DNA from: Chloroflexota bacterium
GTDB lineage: Bacteria; Cyanobacteriota; Vampirovibrionia; Obscuribacterales; Obscuribacteraceae
Assembly: GCA_005240105.1 (NCBI GenBank)
Contig: SBAT01000040.1
Coordinates: 1 to 6,696 of the forward strand
Length of the DNA stretch: 6,696 nt
Reading direction: 5' to 3'
Part shown: piece by piece, positions 6,632 to 6,696 of the stretch
Layout of the letters: each line of letters starts with the position of its first letter
Position numbering within the stretch: position 1 is the stretch's first letter
The notes under the pieces: model-generated
Database searches by the model: none
What the model saw: the letters and a program-made list of their open reading frames with translations, nothing else
What the model was told of the DNA's origin: nothing
Position numbers and translations under genes: made by a program

Positions 6632-6696
6632 AATCTTGATTGTTGAAGATGACGAAGACTTTGCCATGATCTTGCGGCGAGCAATCGAGCAGGATC
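6624..6696 (+). CDS. Response regulator, N-terminal fragment (runs off right edge)
   Basis: Only 24 codons are present, reading MTKILIVEDDEDFAMILRRA and on. This is the typical first strand and helix of a receiver domain: hydrophobic KILIV followed by the acidic pair Asp10/Asp11-type cluster (EDDED) that binds magnesium. The phospho-accepting Asp, expected near residue 50-55, and the output domain lie beyond the window, so DNA-binding or other output cannot be told. The gene overlaps the kinase by 8 nt (ATGACTAA). This is strong evidence of translational coupling and that the two form a cognate pair. Confidence 0.9.
   Translation, partial: MTKILIVEDDEDFAMILRRAIEQD

Overview
The window looks like chromosomal DNA of a diderm (Gram-negative type) bacterium. 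It has an even base composition, tightly packed genes and Shine-Dalgarno sites. It also carries signal peptides and a large periplasmic sensor domain. I cannot fix the taxon from sequence alone. Stand-alone FecR-domain secreted proteins next to CHASE2 sensors suit environmental lineages such as Cyanobacteriota/Melainabacteria or Deltaproteobacteria-like groups, and a Melainabacteria-like source is only a guess. There are no RNA genes, insertion sequences, CRISPR arrays or attachment sites.

The layout is two divergent gene sets around an intergenic region of about 214 bp (2235-2448). Leftward (minus strand), the order of transcription is: an unrecognised 399-residue multi-pass membrane protein (1035-2234); a classical short-chain dehydrogenase/reductase (144-989, start moved to the ATG at 989); and the first 45 codons of a secreted protein (1-137, runs off the left edge). 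The spacings are 45 and 6 nt, so these are probably one operon. Rightward (plus strand), the order is: a secreted FecR-domain protein with a C-terminal array of about 13-residue NFVPP repeats (2449-4365); a CHASE2 transmembrane histidine kinase (4397-6631); and the start of a response regulator (6624-6696, runs off the right edge) that overlaps the kinase by 8 nt.

The rightward set reads as an envelope-to-cytoplasm signalling unit. An exported FecR protein with a long proline-rich tail would act outside the membrane. The CHASE2 domain would sense in the periplasm and pass the signal through three transmembrane helices and a coiled coil to a HisKA/HATPase core. The adjacent regulator would receive the phosphate. 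That FecR and the CHASE2 kinase work together is inferred from gene order only. No sigma factor or TonB receptor, the usual FecR partners, lies in the window. The leftward set combines a membrane protein of unknown role, an NAD(P)-dependent oxidoreductase and an exported protein, with no pathway visible.

The intergenic region holds several short inverted repeats that could be operators or leader hairpins but no convincing consensus promoter. Three of the four complete genes appear to start with GTG.
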